Shown: positions 7,139 through 14,579, numbered from the stretch's first letter. The stretch: DNA of 15,249 bases from Hyphomicrobiales bacterium (GCA_003567055.1 PXAW01000026.1:1-15249), one strand, 5' to 3'. Notes: a model not told the origin generated them from the sequence alone. Made by a program: numbers and translations.

Positions 7139-8267
7139 GACCCAGAGACCGCCCGAGTCACCGCCCGAGTCACCGCAACAGGGACTGACCTACGCCGATG
7201 CCGGCGTCGATATCGATGCGGGCAATGCCATGGTCGATGCGATCAAGCCGCTGGTCCGTGCCACCCGGCGCCCCGGTGCCGATGGCGAGATCGGCGGTTT
7301 CGGCGGCCTGTTCGATCTCAAGGCGGCCGGCTTCACCGATCCGATCCTCGTCGCGGCGAATGACGGGGTCGGCACTAAGGTCAAGATCGCCATCGAGACG
7401 GGAATCCACGATACGGTGGGCATCGATCTCGTCGCCATGTGCGTCAACGATCTCGTGGTGCAGGGCGCCGAGCCTTTGTTTTTTCTCGATTATTATGCCA
7501 CCGGCAAGCTCGATCCGGCCACGGGCGCGGCGATCGTCAAGGGGATCGCGCAGGGTTGCCGCGATGCCGGCTGCGCGCTGATCGGCGGTGAGACGGCGGA
7601 GATGCCGGGGCTGTATAGCGGCGATGATTACGACCTCGCGGGCTTCGCCGTCGGCGCGGCGGAGCGTGGCGCGCTGTTGCCGCGCGACGATATCGCACCG
7701 GGCGACGTGATCATCGGGCTGGCTTCCTCGGGCGTGCATTCCAACGGGTTCTCGCTGGTGCGCCGCATCGTCGAGAGAGCCGGGCTCGGTTTCGACGCGC
7801 CCGCGCCGTTCGCGCCGCAGACGACGCTCGGTGAGGCCCTGCTGACGCCGACGCGCATCTATGTGAAGCCGCTGCTGGCCTGCCTGAAAGCCGGCCTGCC
7901 GGTCAAGGCGCTCGCGCATATCACCGGCGGCGGCTTTCCCGAGAACATTCCCCGCGTCCTGCCGGCGGGCTGCGCCGCGCGCATCGATCTCGACGCCATC
8001 GCCGTGCCACCGGTCTTCGGCTGGCTGGCCGGGGCCGGCGGCGTCGCGGAAGCGGAGATGCTGCGCACCTTCAATTGCGGGATCGGCATGATCGTCGTCG
8101 TCGCCGCAGATGCCGCGACGACGGCGCTCGCAGCCCTGAGCGAAGCGGGTGAGGCTCCGGTGACGCTCGGCACGATCGTGCCGCAGGCGGGCGATGCGGG
8201 CTCCGCCGCGCGGGTGGTCTTCGAGGGGCGTCTCGGCGCTGGTGATGCGGCAAGAGGCGGCGCATGA
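7137..8267 (+). CDS. purM: Phosphoribosylformylglycinamidine cyclo-ligase (AIR synthetase)
   Basis: PurM closes the imidazole ring, converting FGAM and ATP to AIR, the fifth step of de novo purine synthesis in the cytoplasm. The 376-residue product has the expected landmarks: [12 protein letters not shown] near the N-terminus, then [20 protein letters not shown], the [19 protein letters not shown] block, [24 protein letters not shown] and [16 protein letters not shown]. It is slightly longer than typical PurM (about 350) because of a Pro/Glu/Ser-rich N-terminal extension containing a PESP tandem duplication. The start at 7137 is chosen over ATG 7116 because GGGAG lies seven bases upstream. 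Its stop overlaps the purN start (ATGA), a standard coupled purMN arrangement. The 181-nt upstream interval holds several small hairpins and the ribosome-binding-site hairpin but no recognisable riboswitch. Confidence 0.97.
   Translation: MTQRPPESPPESPQQGLTYADAGVDIDAGNAMVDAIKPLVRATRRPGADGEIGGFGGLFDLKAAGFTDPILVAANDGVGTKVKIAIETGIHDTVGIDLVAMCVNDLVVQGAEPLFFLDYYATGKLDPATGAAIVKGIAQGCRDAGCALIGGETAEMPGLYSGDDYDLAGFAVGAAERGALLPRDDIAPGDVIIGLASSGVHSNGFSLVRRIVERAGLGFDAPAPFAPQTTLGEALLTPTRIYVKPLLACLKAGLPVKALAHITGGGFPENIPRVLPAGCAARIDLDAIAVPPVFGWLAGAGGVAEAEMLRTFNCGIGMIVVVAADAATTALAALSEAGEAPVTLGTIVPQAGDAGSAARVVFEGRLGAGDAARGGA
7151..7174 (+). repeat. 12-bp tandem duplication in the purM 5' end
   Basis: GCCCGAGTCACC is repeated exactly twice in frame (7151-7162 and 7163-7174) and duplicates four residues in the variable N-terminal extension of PurM, ahead of the conserved fold. 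It is probably a replication-slippage product without effect on catalysis. Confidence 0.9.
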
Positions 8268-8881
8268 GCGCCGGCAAACGCACCGCAATCCTGATTTCCG
8301 GGCGCGGCTCGAACATGCTCTCGCTGCTGGAGGCGGCGCGCGCGCGCGATTACCCGGCGCAGATCGCCCTCGTCCTGTCGAACCGCCCCGATGCCGCCGG
8401 TCTGGAACGGGCGCGCGAGGCGGGTATCGCGACCTGCGCGCTCGATCACAAGGCATTTCCTGATCGGGAGAGTTTCGAGCAGGCGATGGATGCGGCGCTG
8501 GTGGAAGCGGGTATTGGGCTCGTCTGCCTCGCCGGTTTCATGCGCGTCCTGACGCCCTGGTTCGTGCGCCGCTGGGAAGGGCGGATGATCAACATCCACC
8601 CCTCGCTGCTGCCGCTGTTTCGCGGAACCCGCACGCATGAGCAGGCCCTCGAGGCGGGTGTGCGCGTGCATGGTTGCACCGTGCATTTCGTCGTCCCCGA
8701 ACTCGATGCCGGCCCGATCATCGCCCAGGCTTGCGTGCCGGTGCATCCTGATGACGACCCGGCGAAGCTGGCGGCACGCGTTCTGGTTGAGGAGCATCGG
8801 ATTTATCCACAAGCTCTGGCTGAGGTGGCATCCGGGCGGGCAGCCTTGCACGAAGGGCGTTGTGTCTTTCGTGGAGGGTGA
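8264..8881 (+). CDS. purN: Phosphoribosylglycinamide formyltransferase (GART, folate-dependent)
   Basis: PurN moves a formyl group from 10-formyltetrahydrofolate to GAR, giving FGAR, the third step of purine synthesis. The 205-residue length is normal. The phosphate-binding loop ISGRGSNM is at about residues 11-18. The catalytic trio is intact: N110 and H112 in [10 protein letters not shown], and D148 in [10 protein letters not shown]. The folate-site segment GFMRVLT lies before it and THEQALEAG, a substrate-side loop, after. The start overlaps the purM stop by 4 nt (ATGA), so the two are translationally coupled. No terminator is evident in the 106 nt between purN and the next GGDEF-EAL gene, so some read-through into that gene is possible. 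Confidence 0.97.
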   Translation: MSAGKRTAILISGRGSNMLSLLEAARARDYPAQIALVLSNRPDAAGLERAREAGIATCALDHKAFPDRESFEQAMDAALVEAGIGLVCLAGFMRVLTPWFVRRWEGRMINIHPSLLPLFRGTRTHEQALEAGVRVHGCTVHFVVPELDAGPIIAQACVPVHPDDDPAKLAARVLVEEHRIYPQALAEVASGRAALHEGRCVFRGG

Positions 8882-8987
8882 GGACGCACCGGATTCTGCG
8901 TGGTTGGTCGCTTCCGATAAACACAAGTAAAGGTTTCTAAGGAATTTCCCCATAGCCTTTTGCCCAGGGTTCGAAACGACGGGCATC

Positions 8988-11150
8988 ATGTCACAAAAAG
9001 CCTTCCAGCCAGCCACCAATTCCTCAGCCTTGATGGCCCGCATGTTCTGGTGGGCCGCCATTCTGATCATGGGGACCGTGGCCTTCGGCATCGGCGTGGT
9101 ACTCACCATCAGCCGTGCCGCGAACGAGGATGCGCGGCTCCTTGAGACCCAGCAGATCTATGATGGTCTCACCGCTCAGGCCGATGAGCGCGCCCGCCGG
9201 GTCTTTGCGATCACGCAGAAACAGGGTGCTGGTGGCGGCACTCACGGCGAGCGCGAGAAGCTGTTCATGCAGCTTGCGCCACATGTGACCATCGGCGGGA
9301 TCGTCACGATCGAGGGTGGTGGCGTCTCCTGGATCGACCGGCGGATATTCGCCGGCGCCGGGCGCGATGCGGGTGTCGATGCGGCCCTCGCGGTCAGCTC
9401 CATGTTCGGTCCGGATGCGGCCAATGCAGATACGGGCAGCAGTTTCCGTCTGGTCGACGGAAAAGTGGTCTATCTCGGTTTCGCACGGCTTGCCGATGAG
9501 CGCTATCTGATCGGGCTTGATATGCGCAGCATCGATGCCGTACTGGCCGGCCCGGGCATGCCGCAGCTGCGCGATCTGCGCATCGAACGCGAGGCGCTCG
9601 CAAGTCTGCCCGAGGAGCTGGCGGCCATCCGGCTCGAAGACATCGCCACCGGTGAGAGCCTGGGCATCGTCTGGGAACCGGAGCGACCGGGTGACAAGCT
9701 GGCACAGCGCATCGGCTATGCCGCCATACCGCCGCTCGCGGTCACGGCATTGCTCTTCGTGCTGGTCGTGACCAATACGCGGCGCGTCGCGCGCAATCTG
9801 GCCGAATCGCATGCGCGGGCCGAGTCGCTCGCGGGTCAGGATCCGCTTTCGGGTCTGCCCAACCGGCTGCTCTTCGGCCAGACGCTCGACATCGCCCTTC
9901 AGCGGCTCGACGATCAGATACGCGCCGGCGAGCAGGAGGAGGGCTTCGCGCTGATGTTCCTCGATCTCGACCGGTTCAAGGAGGTCAATGACGCCCACGG
10001 ACACCAGGCCGGCGACGCGCTGATCCTTCAGGTGGCGCAGCGCTTGCAGGGATTGTTGGAACCTGGCGATACGCTCGCGCGCTTCGGCGGCGACGAATTC
10101 GCCGTCCTGCAGAACGGAGTCGGTTGCGACGAGGATGCGCGCTCGCTCGCGGCGCGGATCCTGCACGCGCTTTCGGAGGCCTTCACGATCGCGGGCAACC
10201 GCGTGAATGTCGGCGTATCGATCGGCATCGCGCTCGCGCCGCGCGATTCATGTGATCGCGAGACGCTGATGCGCATGGCGGATACGGCGCTCTACGAGGC
10301 CAAGAGCGAGGGACGCAACCGCAGCGCTTTCTTCCACCGCGAGATGGATGATGCATTGCAGATGCGCAAGCTCGTCGCCGACGATCTGCGCCGCGCCATC
10401 GCGGAGAACGAACTCACCATTCACTACCAGCCCATCTTCTCCGCCGACGGCCGTAACGTTGTTTCCCTGGAGGCGCTGGTGCGCTGGCCCCACCCGACCA
10501 AGGGCATGATTTCACCTGCGAAATTCGTCCCCCTCGCGGAACAGAGCGGGCTGGTGATTCCGTTGGGCGAATGGGTCGTGCGCCGTGTCTGCGAGGACGG
10601 CAAGCGCTGGCCCGGCGTGCGCATCGCGGTGAACGTCTCGCCCATCCAGTTCCGCCAGCGCAATTTCGTCGAAGGCGTGATCAGCGTGGTCGAGGAGGCC
10701 GGTTTCGATCCCGCGCGGCTCGAGCTCGAACTCACCGAGGGGGTGGTCGTGGAGGATGCCGATGCAGCCGAGACGGTGATGGCGCGGCTGCGTGACTACG
10801 GTTTCCCGCTCGCCCTGGACGATTTCGGTACTGGGTATTCATCGCTGATCTATCTGCGCCGGTTCGCCTTTGACAAGATCAAGATCGACCAGTCCTTTCT
10901 CGAAAGCCTCGATGAAATGGGCGAGTCGGCCATTCTGGTCCATTCCATCGTGCATCTCGGCCGGGCGCTCGGCCTCACGGTGACGGCGGAGGGGGTGGAG
11001 ACGCCCGAGCAGCACCGGTTCCTGATGGCGCTGGGATGCCATGAAATGCAGGGTTTCCTGTTCTCGCGCCCGATCTGTGCCGACGATGTCGATCGCCTGC
11101 TCGGAACCAGTCCCCGCCGCCTGCCGGGGCGTCGCGTCACGGCGGCGTGA
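8988..11150 (+). CDS. Membrane GGDEF-EAL protein with periplasmic sensor region
   Basis: This is a 720-residue inner-membrane cyclic-di-GMP enzyme. A first membrane segment (about residues 20-42) and a second (about 245-264) bracket a periplasmic region of about 200 residues that could be a CHASE4-type sensor; that domain name is a guess from layout. The cyclase shows GQDPLSGLPNR, DLDRFKEVNDAHGH and GGDEF at 367-371. The upstream inhibitory RxxD is EPGD, with the arginine lost. The phosphodiesterase keeps EAL at 495-497, NVSPIQF, ELELTEG, DDFGTGYSS, KIDQSFL, TAEGVETPEQ and MQGFLFSRP, so all main catalytic residues are present. The ATG at 8988 has only a weak Shine-Dalgarno sequence, and M16 and M19 are in-frame alternatives just before the membrane segment. 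It is not a close copy of the other GGDEF-EAL protein here: the sensor regions differ. It converges on exoD with 26 nt between stops. Confidence 0.93.
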   Translation: MSQKAFQPATNSSALMARMFWWAAILIMGTVAFGIGVVLTISRAANEDARLLETQQIYDGLTAQADERARRVFAITQKQGAGGGTHGEREKLFMQLAPHVTIGGIVTIEGGGVSWIDRRIFAGAGRDAGVDAALAVSSMFGPDAANADTGSSFRLVDGKVVYLGFARLADERYLIGLDMRSIDAVLAGPGMPQLRDLRIEREALASLPEELAAIRLEDIATGESLGIVWEPERPGDKLAQRIGYAAIPPLAVTALLFVLVVTNTRRVARNLAESHARAESLAGQDPLSGLPNRLLFGQTLDIALQRLDDQIRAGEQEEGFALMFLDLDRFKEVNDAHGHQAGDALILQVAQRLQGLLEPGDTLARFGGDEFAVLQNGVGCDEDARSLAARILHALSEAFTIAGNRVNVGVSIGIALAPRDSCDRETLMRMADTALYEAKSEGRNRSAFFHREMDDALQMRKLVADDLRRAIAENELTIHYQPIFSADGRNVVSLEALVRWPHPTKGMISPAKFVPLAEQSGLVIPLGEWVVRRVCEDGKRWPGVRIAVNVSPIQFRQRNFVEGVISVVEEAGFDPARLELELTEGVVVEDADAAETVMARLRDYGFPLALDDFGTGYSSLIYLRRFAFDKIKIDQSFLESLDEMGESAILVHSIVHLGRALGLTVTAEGVETPEQHRFLMALGCHEMQGFLFSRPICADDVDRLLGTSPRRLPGRRVTAA

Positions 11151-11176
11151 GGCCCGCGCGCCATCGCGAAGGCGGA

Positions 11177-11788
11177 TCAGAAGGGGAGCGGCAGGTAATC
11201 GTAGATCGCCATTCCGATCGTGGCGAAGCCGAAGCCCAGTGCGACGATGATGGCGATGTCGATGATTGCGATCGCCACCCCCGCACCGACCCAGACCCCG
11301 TCACGCTCCAGCATGCCGAAGCCGATCAGCGTGATCGCGATCGCGGGCGGCGTATTGCCGATGATCGGGATCGGCAAAGCCATGATCAGCGCCAGGATCA
11401 CGATCAGAACCCCCAGCGGCCGGCGTGCGTTCTGGCGGGTGAACTTGATGAAGCGCGGCTTGCTCCAGCGCTCGACCCGCTGCAGCTTCGGCACGATCCA
11501 GGCGATCACCCGGTCGAGATGCCGCCTTGGTACCGATTTGTAGCCGAGCCGCCGCGGCATCCACAGGGCCGTGCGCCCGATGGCGAGCTGGACAGCCACC
11601 AGGAGAATGAAGATCGCGGAGAATGTCGAGAAGCCCGGCGGCATCGGCAGGGCATTGGGAGCCGCAAACAGGATCAGCAGCACACCGAAGGCGCGCGCGC
11701 GAATCCGCGCCACGATCTCGAACAGGGTGACGCGGTCGCCTGTTGCCGAGGCGGCAAGCCGCACGAGAATGTCGGAGGTTCTGAGCAA
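11177..11788 (-). CDS. ExoD-family membrane protein (exopolysaccharide synthesis)
   Basis: This is a 203-residue inner-membrane protein of the ExoD family. The namesake in Sinorhizobium affects exopolysaccharide production and alkali tolerance; its biochemical activity is unclear. Family features are the N-terminal TLFEIVARIRARAFGVLL segment, the APNALPMPPGFST motif, and a second related motif ALPIPIIGNTPPAI that looks like an internal repeat of the first. Hydrophobic stretches at about residues 34-50, 55-70, 125-146 and 162-195 give about four or five membrane passes. The start is unusual: TTG at 11788 is the first possible start after an in-frame TAG nine bases upstream, and no Shine-Dalgarno sequence is visible; GTG at codon 9 is an alternative. 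It lies 195 nt downstream of the PilZ gene on the same strand, and no gene is supported in that gap. It may or may not share the PilZ promoter. Confidence 0.88.
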   Translation of the reverse strand: MLRTSDILVRLAASATGDRVTLFEIVARIRARAFGVLLILFAAPNALPMPPGFSTFSAIFILLVAVQLAIGRTALWMPRRLGYKSVPRRHLDRVIAWIVPKLQRVERWSKPRFIKFTRQNARRPLGVLIVILALIMALPIPIIGNTPPAIAITLIGFGMLERDGVWVGAGVAIAIIDIAIIVALGFGFATIGMAIYDYLPLPF

Positions 11789-11983
11789 GCGATTCTACCC
11801 CGGGCGATCGAGATCCCTCTGCCTATATGAGGATTATGGCAGCGGGAAAACATCTGAACGCAGGGGCGGGTGGCAAAATCGTGACCGCGACGGCTTCAAC
11901 TGGTGCGGAGACGGGCCCGAAAGCCGCCTCTGGCACCGGCCTGTCGCCACCTCGTGCGATTCGTGCATGCGGGGCAGGCGTGT

Positions 11984-12610
11984 TTACAGGATGATGTTCT
12001 CGTCGAACCTGTCGGCACCGATCGGGAGGTTGAACTGTACGGCGATCCCGTCGGGGAAATGGCGGACCACGCGCGCAGGCGTGCTTCCGACCACGACACC
12101 GAGCCCGATGGCCGGGCGCACATCGAGCGCGATACCGGCACCGGAAAGCGACACGTCGATGAGCCTGCCCTGGACGTCGAAGCCCTCATCGAGCCGCAGC
12201 GTCACATCCTTGTGGATCGGGACGATGCGCTCATGGCGGCGATCCTCGGGCAGGCCGAGCTCGTGCCGGTTGGCGAGCCATGTCAGCTGCGAGGCGAGTT
12301 TGTCGCGCTTGCGTGGCGTGGCATTGATGGTGATGGCAAAGCCCGTATCGGTGTGGCGCACGACCTGGCCTTCGATACGGCCGATATGCTCGAAATAGCA
12401 GACCACCCGTTCACCGATCGCGCCGATGACCGGGGCGACAAGGGCGACGCCGCCGGGTGAAAAATCAGCGCTCTGACAAGGATATTCCTGACGGTTCGAA
12501 AGCATGTAGCGTCCGAGCAGGGAAACCTTCACACGCGCGAAACGACGCCGGTCGGAGCGGTATGCCGGAACCGCCTTTTCCGTGTCTGCTCTCGCTTCTG
12601 CCGCACCCAT
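11984..12610 (-). CDS. Tandem PilZ-domain protein (cyclic-di-GMP effector)
   Basis: This 208-residue cytoplasmic protein contains two PilZ domains, the most common class of cyclic-di-GMP receptor. Domain 1 has the ligand-binding RxxxR as R22-R26 (RRFAR) and the DxSxxG as D49-G54 (DFSPGG). Domain 2 has R124-R128 (RRHER) and D152-G157 (DVSLSG). Both are intact, so two binding sites are expected. No enzymatic or membrane domain is attached, so it should work by binding a partner. The start at 12610 has GGTGAG/GGGAA sequence upstream. A CtrA-like box lies 58-73 bp before the start. Lying between exoD and a PAS sensor gene, and close to two GGDEF-EAL genes, it could be a local reader of their signal for envelope or polysaccharide output (inference). 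Confidence 0.9.
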   Translation of the reverse strand: MGAAEARADTEKAVPAYRSDRRRFARVKVSLLGRYMLSNRQEYPCQSADFSPGGVALVAPVIGAIGERVVCYFEHIGRIEGQVVRHTDTGFAITINATPRKRDKLASQLTWLANRHELGLPEDRRHERIVPIHKDVTLRLDEGFDVQGRLIDVSLSGAGIALDVRPAIGLGVVVGSTPARVVRHFPDGIAVQFNLPIGADRFDENIIL

Positions 12611-12667
12611 GATTCCCGCTCACCCCGCAAAGTGGATCTTCATGCCAGACGAAGATACGGCGTGTGG

Positions 12668-12683
12668 GTTAACGGTGCCTTAG
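12668..12683 (-). promoter_or_regulatory. CtrA-like box upstream of the PilZ gene
   Basis: Read on the minus strand, the site is CTAA-N7-TTAAC, one mismatch from the CtrA consensus TTAA-N7-TTAAC. It lies in the 121-bp interval between the PAS and PilZ genes, 58-73 bp before the PilZ start, a typical promoter-proximal position. CtrA is the alphaproteobacterial cell-cycle and motility regulator and is itself linked to cyclic-di-GMP. Binding is not shown by sequence alone. Confidence 0.35.
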
Positions 12684-12731
12684 AACGGTCGGTCACAACC
12701 AAAAAATGTTGAGAATATTTCGCCCTGCCAC

Positions 12732-13310
12732 TCAGCCGCGCCCGCCCTGATGCACCACGAAGCGCCGGCGGCGCTCGACCGGATCATCGTCGCGGGCGAA
12801 TTCGCGGGTTTCCGTGCGTCCGATCGGCCAGATCACGCGCATCGAGTTCAGGCTCAGATGGCTGAGATTGTCGAAGCCGATCCAGTGCGGGATCAGCGCC
12901 GGGGAGAGCGCCCCCAGCACGCGTGCCTGCGTGCGTCCGCGATGGCGCAGCGGCAAAAGGATCAGCTCCATGTCGAGGGTGTCGCCGCGGGCCGTGTGGC
13001 CGACGAGGCCGGAGACGATCCCGGCGGTCTCGCTGGTGACGATCTCGATCTGGCGGTTGCCGTCATCCGGTGTCGCGGGATCCCACAGGGCGGTGAAGGG
13101 AGAGCTCTTGAGCTCGCGCCCGAACAGCGCGCAGATGCGCGTTCCGGCGAGGCGGAAGCGGCAGACATCGTCCTCGATCTCGAGGATGAAGGTGTCGGCC
13201 AGGATATGACGGATTTCGCCCGGCTCGACCTCGCCGCGTTCCGGCGCGGCGCGCTCCCCGCGCAGCGAGTCCCAGTAGGAAAAGAGCATCCGGGTTGCGG
13301 CGTGTTTCAT
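12732..13310 (-). CDS. PAS-domain protein (PF07310-type)
   Basis: This is a 192-residue soluble protein of an alphaproteobacterial single-domain PAS family (PF07310). Family-typical segments are the N-terminal MKHAATRMLFSYWDSLRG, then RGEVEPGEIRHILADTFILE, the FRLAGTRICALFGREL core where PAS folds hold their ligand, and LLPLRHRGRTQARVLGALSP on the last strands. The C-terminus is Arg-rich. There is no kinase, cyclase or DNA-binding domain, so it must act through a partner; the family's function is unknown. The start at 13310 is chosen because GAGAGG lies five bases upstream and the family usually begins MKH; an in-frame ATG at 13370 would add 20 residues lacking family resemblance. It is the first of three minus-strand genes (PAS, PilZ, exoD). 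Confidence 0.85.
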   Translation of the reverse strand: MKHAATRMLFSYWDSLRGERAAPERGEVEPGEIRHILADTFILEIEDDVCRFRLAGTRICALFGRELKSSPFTALWDPATPDDGNRQIEIVTSETAGIVSGLVGHTARGDTLDMELILLPLRHRGRTQARVLGALSPALIPHWIGFDNLSHLSLNSMRVIWPIGRTETREFARDDDPVERRRRFVVHQGGRG

Positions 13311-13461
13311 AACGGCCTCTCCGTCCCGCCGATCGGGGCGAGATTGTGTGTTTTTGAACCAGTCATCCACCGGATCACCGCTGGGAAGCCCGGTTTGAAG
13401 CTGTGCCGGATATGGTTAGCGAAAAATATGCCTGAACGCATGGGTTGCGTTCTGGAAACCA

Positions 13462-13479
13462 TTCGTTAAGGTTAACGAA
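13462..13479. promoter_or_regulatory. 18-bp inverted repeat TTCGTTAA-GG-TTAACGAA
   Basis: Two perfect 8-bp arms (13462-13469 and 13472-13479) are separated by GG. It lies about 150 bp before the PAS gene start and upstream of the plus-strand terminator. A shorter related inverted repeat, CGTTA-N6-TAACG, follows at 13523-13538. The arms contain TTAAC half-sites of the CtrA type, but the symmetry would also fit another dimeric regulator. Confidence 0.4.
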
Positions 13480-13487
13480 ACGTTGAC
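13472..13487 (+). promoter_or_regulatory. CtrA-like box in the PAS/rhomboid intergenic region
   Basis: TTAA-N7-TTGAC differs from the CtrA consensus TTAA-N7-TTAAC at one base and overlaps the right arm of the 18-bp inverted repeat. Its TTGAC part also forms TTGACA (13483-13488), a perfect -35 hexamer on the plus strand, though no good -10 follows at 16-18 bp. It could serve the minus-strand PAS gene or a plus-strand transcript ending at the terminator near 13690. Confidence 0.3.
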
Positions 13488-13539
13488 ATTGCCAATCCGC
13501 TCACGCGGTTTAGGGTGGTTGACGTTAGGTAAATAACGC

Positions 13540-13691
13540 TTGTCACGGCGTGTCTGTCGACCTTCCGGGACGGGAGGTGGGGGCGTTTCGCCCCGCAGGG
13601 GACCTGTGTTGCGGCATACGGATTGCAAAATCACGTGCCGGGCACGATATCCTGAAGGACGGGGAGGGCATCGACCCTCCCCGTTCTGTTT
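13540..13691 (+). ncRNA. Candidate small RNA or structured rhomboid leader
   Basis: The 445-nt interval 13311-13755 has no convincing protein gene, yet a strong plus-strand terminator sits at 13656-13691, so something should be transcribed into it. The preceding 110 nt can form several local hairpins: CCTTCC/GGGAGG, GGGGCG/CGCCCC around a TTT loop, CAGG/CCTG, and CGTGC/GCACG at about 13633-13645. This pattern fits a small RNA of about 150 nt or a 5' leader that attenuates the rhomboid gene (ATG 13756, 65 nt past the terminator). I do not recognise it as 6S RNA, SRP RNA, tmRNA or a known riboswitch. The 5' end is a guess; no clear -10 box is seen. Confidence 0.3.
13656..13691 (+). terminator. 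Strong rho-independent terminator (plus strand)
   Basis: The arms 13656-13668 and 13675-13687 form a 13-bp stem (one G-U pair) around the 6-nt loop CATCGA, followed by GTTTTC. On the minus strand the stem is not followed by a T run, so it points rightwards. No plus-strand gene ends upstream of it. Confidence 0.75.
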
Positions 13692-13755
13692 TCACAGGCC
13701 GAGATCCGCCCCGCCGGTTTCTCCGTCATGGTCCGTCCCCGCGTTCCGAGTCCGC

Positions 13756-14559
13756 ATGCAGCCTCATCATCTGTCCCCGCCCCCGCCGCCGCCGCGCGAA
13801 CCGCTGTTTCATCTGCCGCGCATCATCATCGTGATCTGTGCCGTGCTGATCGGGATTCATCTCGTTCTGTCGGTGAGCGGCGCGCGATTCGAGATCGAGA
13901 TGGTGTTCCGCTACGGCTTCGTGCCGGGAAGCTGGACGCTCTGGATCAATCCGGCGGCGGAAGAGGTGATCTTCGAGCGGCTGACGGCGGGAGGCGGGCT
14001 CGATCCGCGCGTGGCCGGGCTGATGCGCATGGCGTTGTTCGAGGCGCCCAATTCGATCTTCGGTCCGCTGAGCTATGCGCTCCTGCACGGCTCCTGGTCG
14101 CATGTCCTGCTCAATGTGTTCTGGCTCGCAGCCTTCGGCACACCTGTGGCGCGGCGGCTCGGCGAGGCGCGTTTTCTGCTGCTCTGCGTGCTGACGGCGC
14201 TGGGTGGAACGCTCGCGCACTGGCTCACGCATATGCATGATTTCACGCCGATGGTCGGCGCGTCCGCCGTCGTGTCCGGCATGATGGGGGCAGCTGCCTG
14301 GTTCGTCTTCGCACGCACGGCCCATGGCGGCGGGTTGATCGACGCACACGCGCATCTGCGCCCACGCGAGACCCTGTCGGAAATGCTGCGCAACCAGCGC
14401 ACGATGGTTTTCTTCGGGATCTGGTTCGCGCTGAATTTTCTCTTCGGCGTCGGCGCCGGGCCGCTCGGCATCACCGAGGGCAGCGTTGCCTGGCAGGCCC
14501 ATATCGGCGGCTTCCTCGTCGGCCTCGCCCTCTTCCCCCGGATCGATCCGCGCGGGTGA
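13756..14559 (+). CDS. Rhomboid-family intramembrane serine protease
   Basis: This is a 267-residue polytopic inner-membrane protein that would cleave membrane-protein substrates within the lipid bilayer. A proline-rich N-terminal tail (residues 7-13) leads into the first membrane segment (about 22-41). Rhomboid signatures follow: HGSWSHVLLNVFWLAAFG with N120, which stabilises the oxyanion; the serine motif GASAVVSGMMG with S170; and the histidine helix QAHIGGFLVGLAL with H249. The serine loop is GxSA rather than the classical GxSG; the catalytic serine and histidine are both present, so activity is likely. The start at 13756 is the first ATG in frame before the membrane region; only a weak Shine-Dalgarno sequence is seen. 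A terminator 65 nt upstream suggests either its own short promoter or attenuation control. It converges on rplI and shares its terminator. Confidence 0.9.
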   Translation: MQPHHLSPPPPPPREPLFHLPRIIIVICAVLIGIHLVLSVSGARFEIEMVFRYGFVPGSWTLWINPAAEEVIFERLTAGGGLDPRVAGLMRMALFEAPNSIFGPLSYALLHGSWSHVLLNVFWLAAFGTPVARRLGEARFLLLCVLTALGGTLAHWLTHMHDFTPMVGASAVVSGMMGAAAWFVFARTAHGGGLIDAHAHLRPRETLSEMLRNQRTMVFFGIWFALNFLFGVGAGPLGITEGSVAWQAHIGGFLVGLALFPRIDPRG

Positions 14560-14579
14560 GGGGGCTGCGTCAACGAAAA

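Noticed and set aside
11836..11994. Small plus-strand reading frame (about 52 codons) between exoD and the PilZ gene
   Set aside because: GAGG lies only three bases before its ATG, no family is recognised, the composition is low-complexity Ala/Gly/Thr, and it runs against both neighbours. There is not enough to call a gene.
13429..13470. 13-codon reading frame that could be a leader peptide before the orphan terminator
   Set aside because: No ribosome-binding site and no run of regulatory codons. It is probably chance, and its end lies inside the inverted repeat.
13540..13691. 6S RNA or SRP RNA as identity of the structured intergenic RNA
   Set aside because: I could not find the long closed duplex with central bubble and typical conserved segments of 6S, nor the SRP GGAAG/AGCA loop motif.
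13540..13755. Upstream extension of the rhomboid gene to a GTG near 13540
   Set aside because: The frame is open, but the extra 72 residues are Arg/Pro/Gly-rich without family resemblance, and they would span the terminator hairpin.
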